Source: Silene noctiflora (taxonomy: Eukaryota > Streptophyta > Magnoliopsida > Caryophyllales > Caryophyllaceae). Taken from it: a DNA stretch of 29,682 nucleotides. Positions 29,590 to 29,682 of this stretch are shown here, piece after piece. A model generated the notes under the pieces. That model ran no database searches. It saw only the letters and a list, made by a program, of their open reading frames with translations, and was not told the origin of the DNA. The stretch covers positions 87,444 through 117,125 of the forward strand of contig VHZZ01001764.1 of the NCBI GenBank assembly GCA_009801015.1, written 5' to 3'. A program made the translations under genes and the position numbers. How positions within the stretch are numbered: the first letter of the stretch is position 1; each line of letters opens with the position of its first letter.

Positions 29590-29682
29590 TCTTATCTATA
29601 TAAATACAGAAACATTTCGTGCAAATCTGTGCAGCCACGTCATCACATCCAAGTTTTTTCTTTTTTAGAAAATTAAATGCGG
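29590..29682 (+). mobile_element. Possible second Helitron 5' end, running off the window
   Basis: TCTTATCTATATAAATACAG follows an A at 29589. It continues with ACATTTCGTGCAAATCTGTG and CAGCCACGTCATCACATCC, a composition often seen just inside plant Helitron 5' ends. The 3' terminus would be beyond the window. Confidence 0.4.

Overview
This window looks like plant nuclear DNA, very probably from a eudicot. It is AT-rich, gene-poor and crowded with degraded transposons, and its two convincing host genes are plant-only AP2/ERF transcription factors of the cytokinin response factor (CRF, ERF group VI/VI-like) type. The repeat types (short Stowaway MITEs, a tRNA-derived SINE, Helitrons, an RTE-clade LINE, copia and gypsy LTR fossils) fit a mid-sized eudicot genome. 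Some repeat motifs, such as the TACTCGACCGAGTA array and the GACCCGA-rich elements, remind me of Caryophyllales, but I cannot prove that from the sequence.

Layout. Bases 1-1400 hold a degenerate GACCCGA-type repeat and AT-rich DNA. A 691-codon intronless gene lies on the minus strand at 1406-3481. It has a CRF N-terminal motif followed by five AP2-like domains, where ordinary CRFs have one. A complete 396-bp PIF/Harbinger-type MITE sits just upstream of its promoter (3871-4266). Next come an RTE-clade LINE fragment (about 4867-5245, minus) and a broken copia element with its 5' LTR (5360-about 7425). From 7.5 to 14.5 kb there are small hairpin MITEs, Stowaway MITEs, GC-rich and TTCAGTTTAG-type degenerate repeats, a SINE with a perfect 17-bp target duplication (12144-12321), a fold-back repeat and a short tandem repeat. 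A second, conventional CRF gene (326 aa, single AP2 domain) lies on the minus strand at 14795-15775. Its leader appears to contain an intron and a long upstream ORF. From 16.4 kb to the end I see no host gene: AT-rich spacer, more hairpin MITEs, local duplications, a probable gypsy-type solo LTR (about 23169-24514) and Helitron ends near 25946, 29190-29544 and 29590.

How the genes relate. The two CRF genes lie on the same strand about 11 kb apart. They share four landmarks in the same order: the N-terminal CRF motif, a CRF-like AP2 domain ending in KKxEFDA, an SP[TA]SVL putative phosphorylation motif, and a C-terminal N[DE][FY]G[EQ]L acidic-aromatic motif. They therefore look like a locally duplicated pair. 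In the larger one about 490 residues, holding four further diverged AP2-like repeats and a minisatellite-like linker, have grown between the first AP2 domain and the SPTSVL motif. This expanded protein is the most unusual thing in the window.
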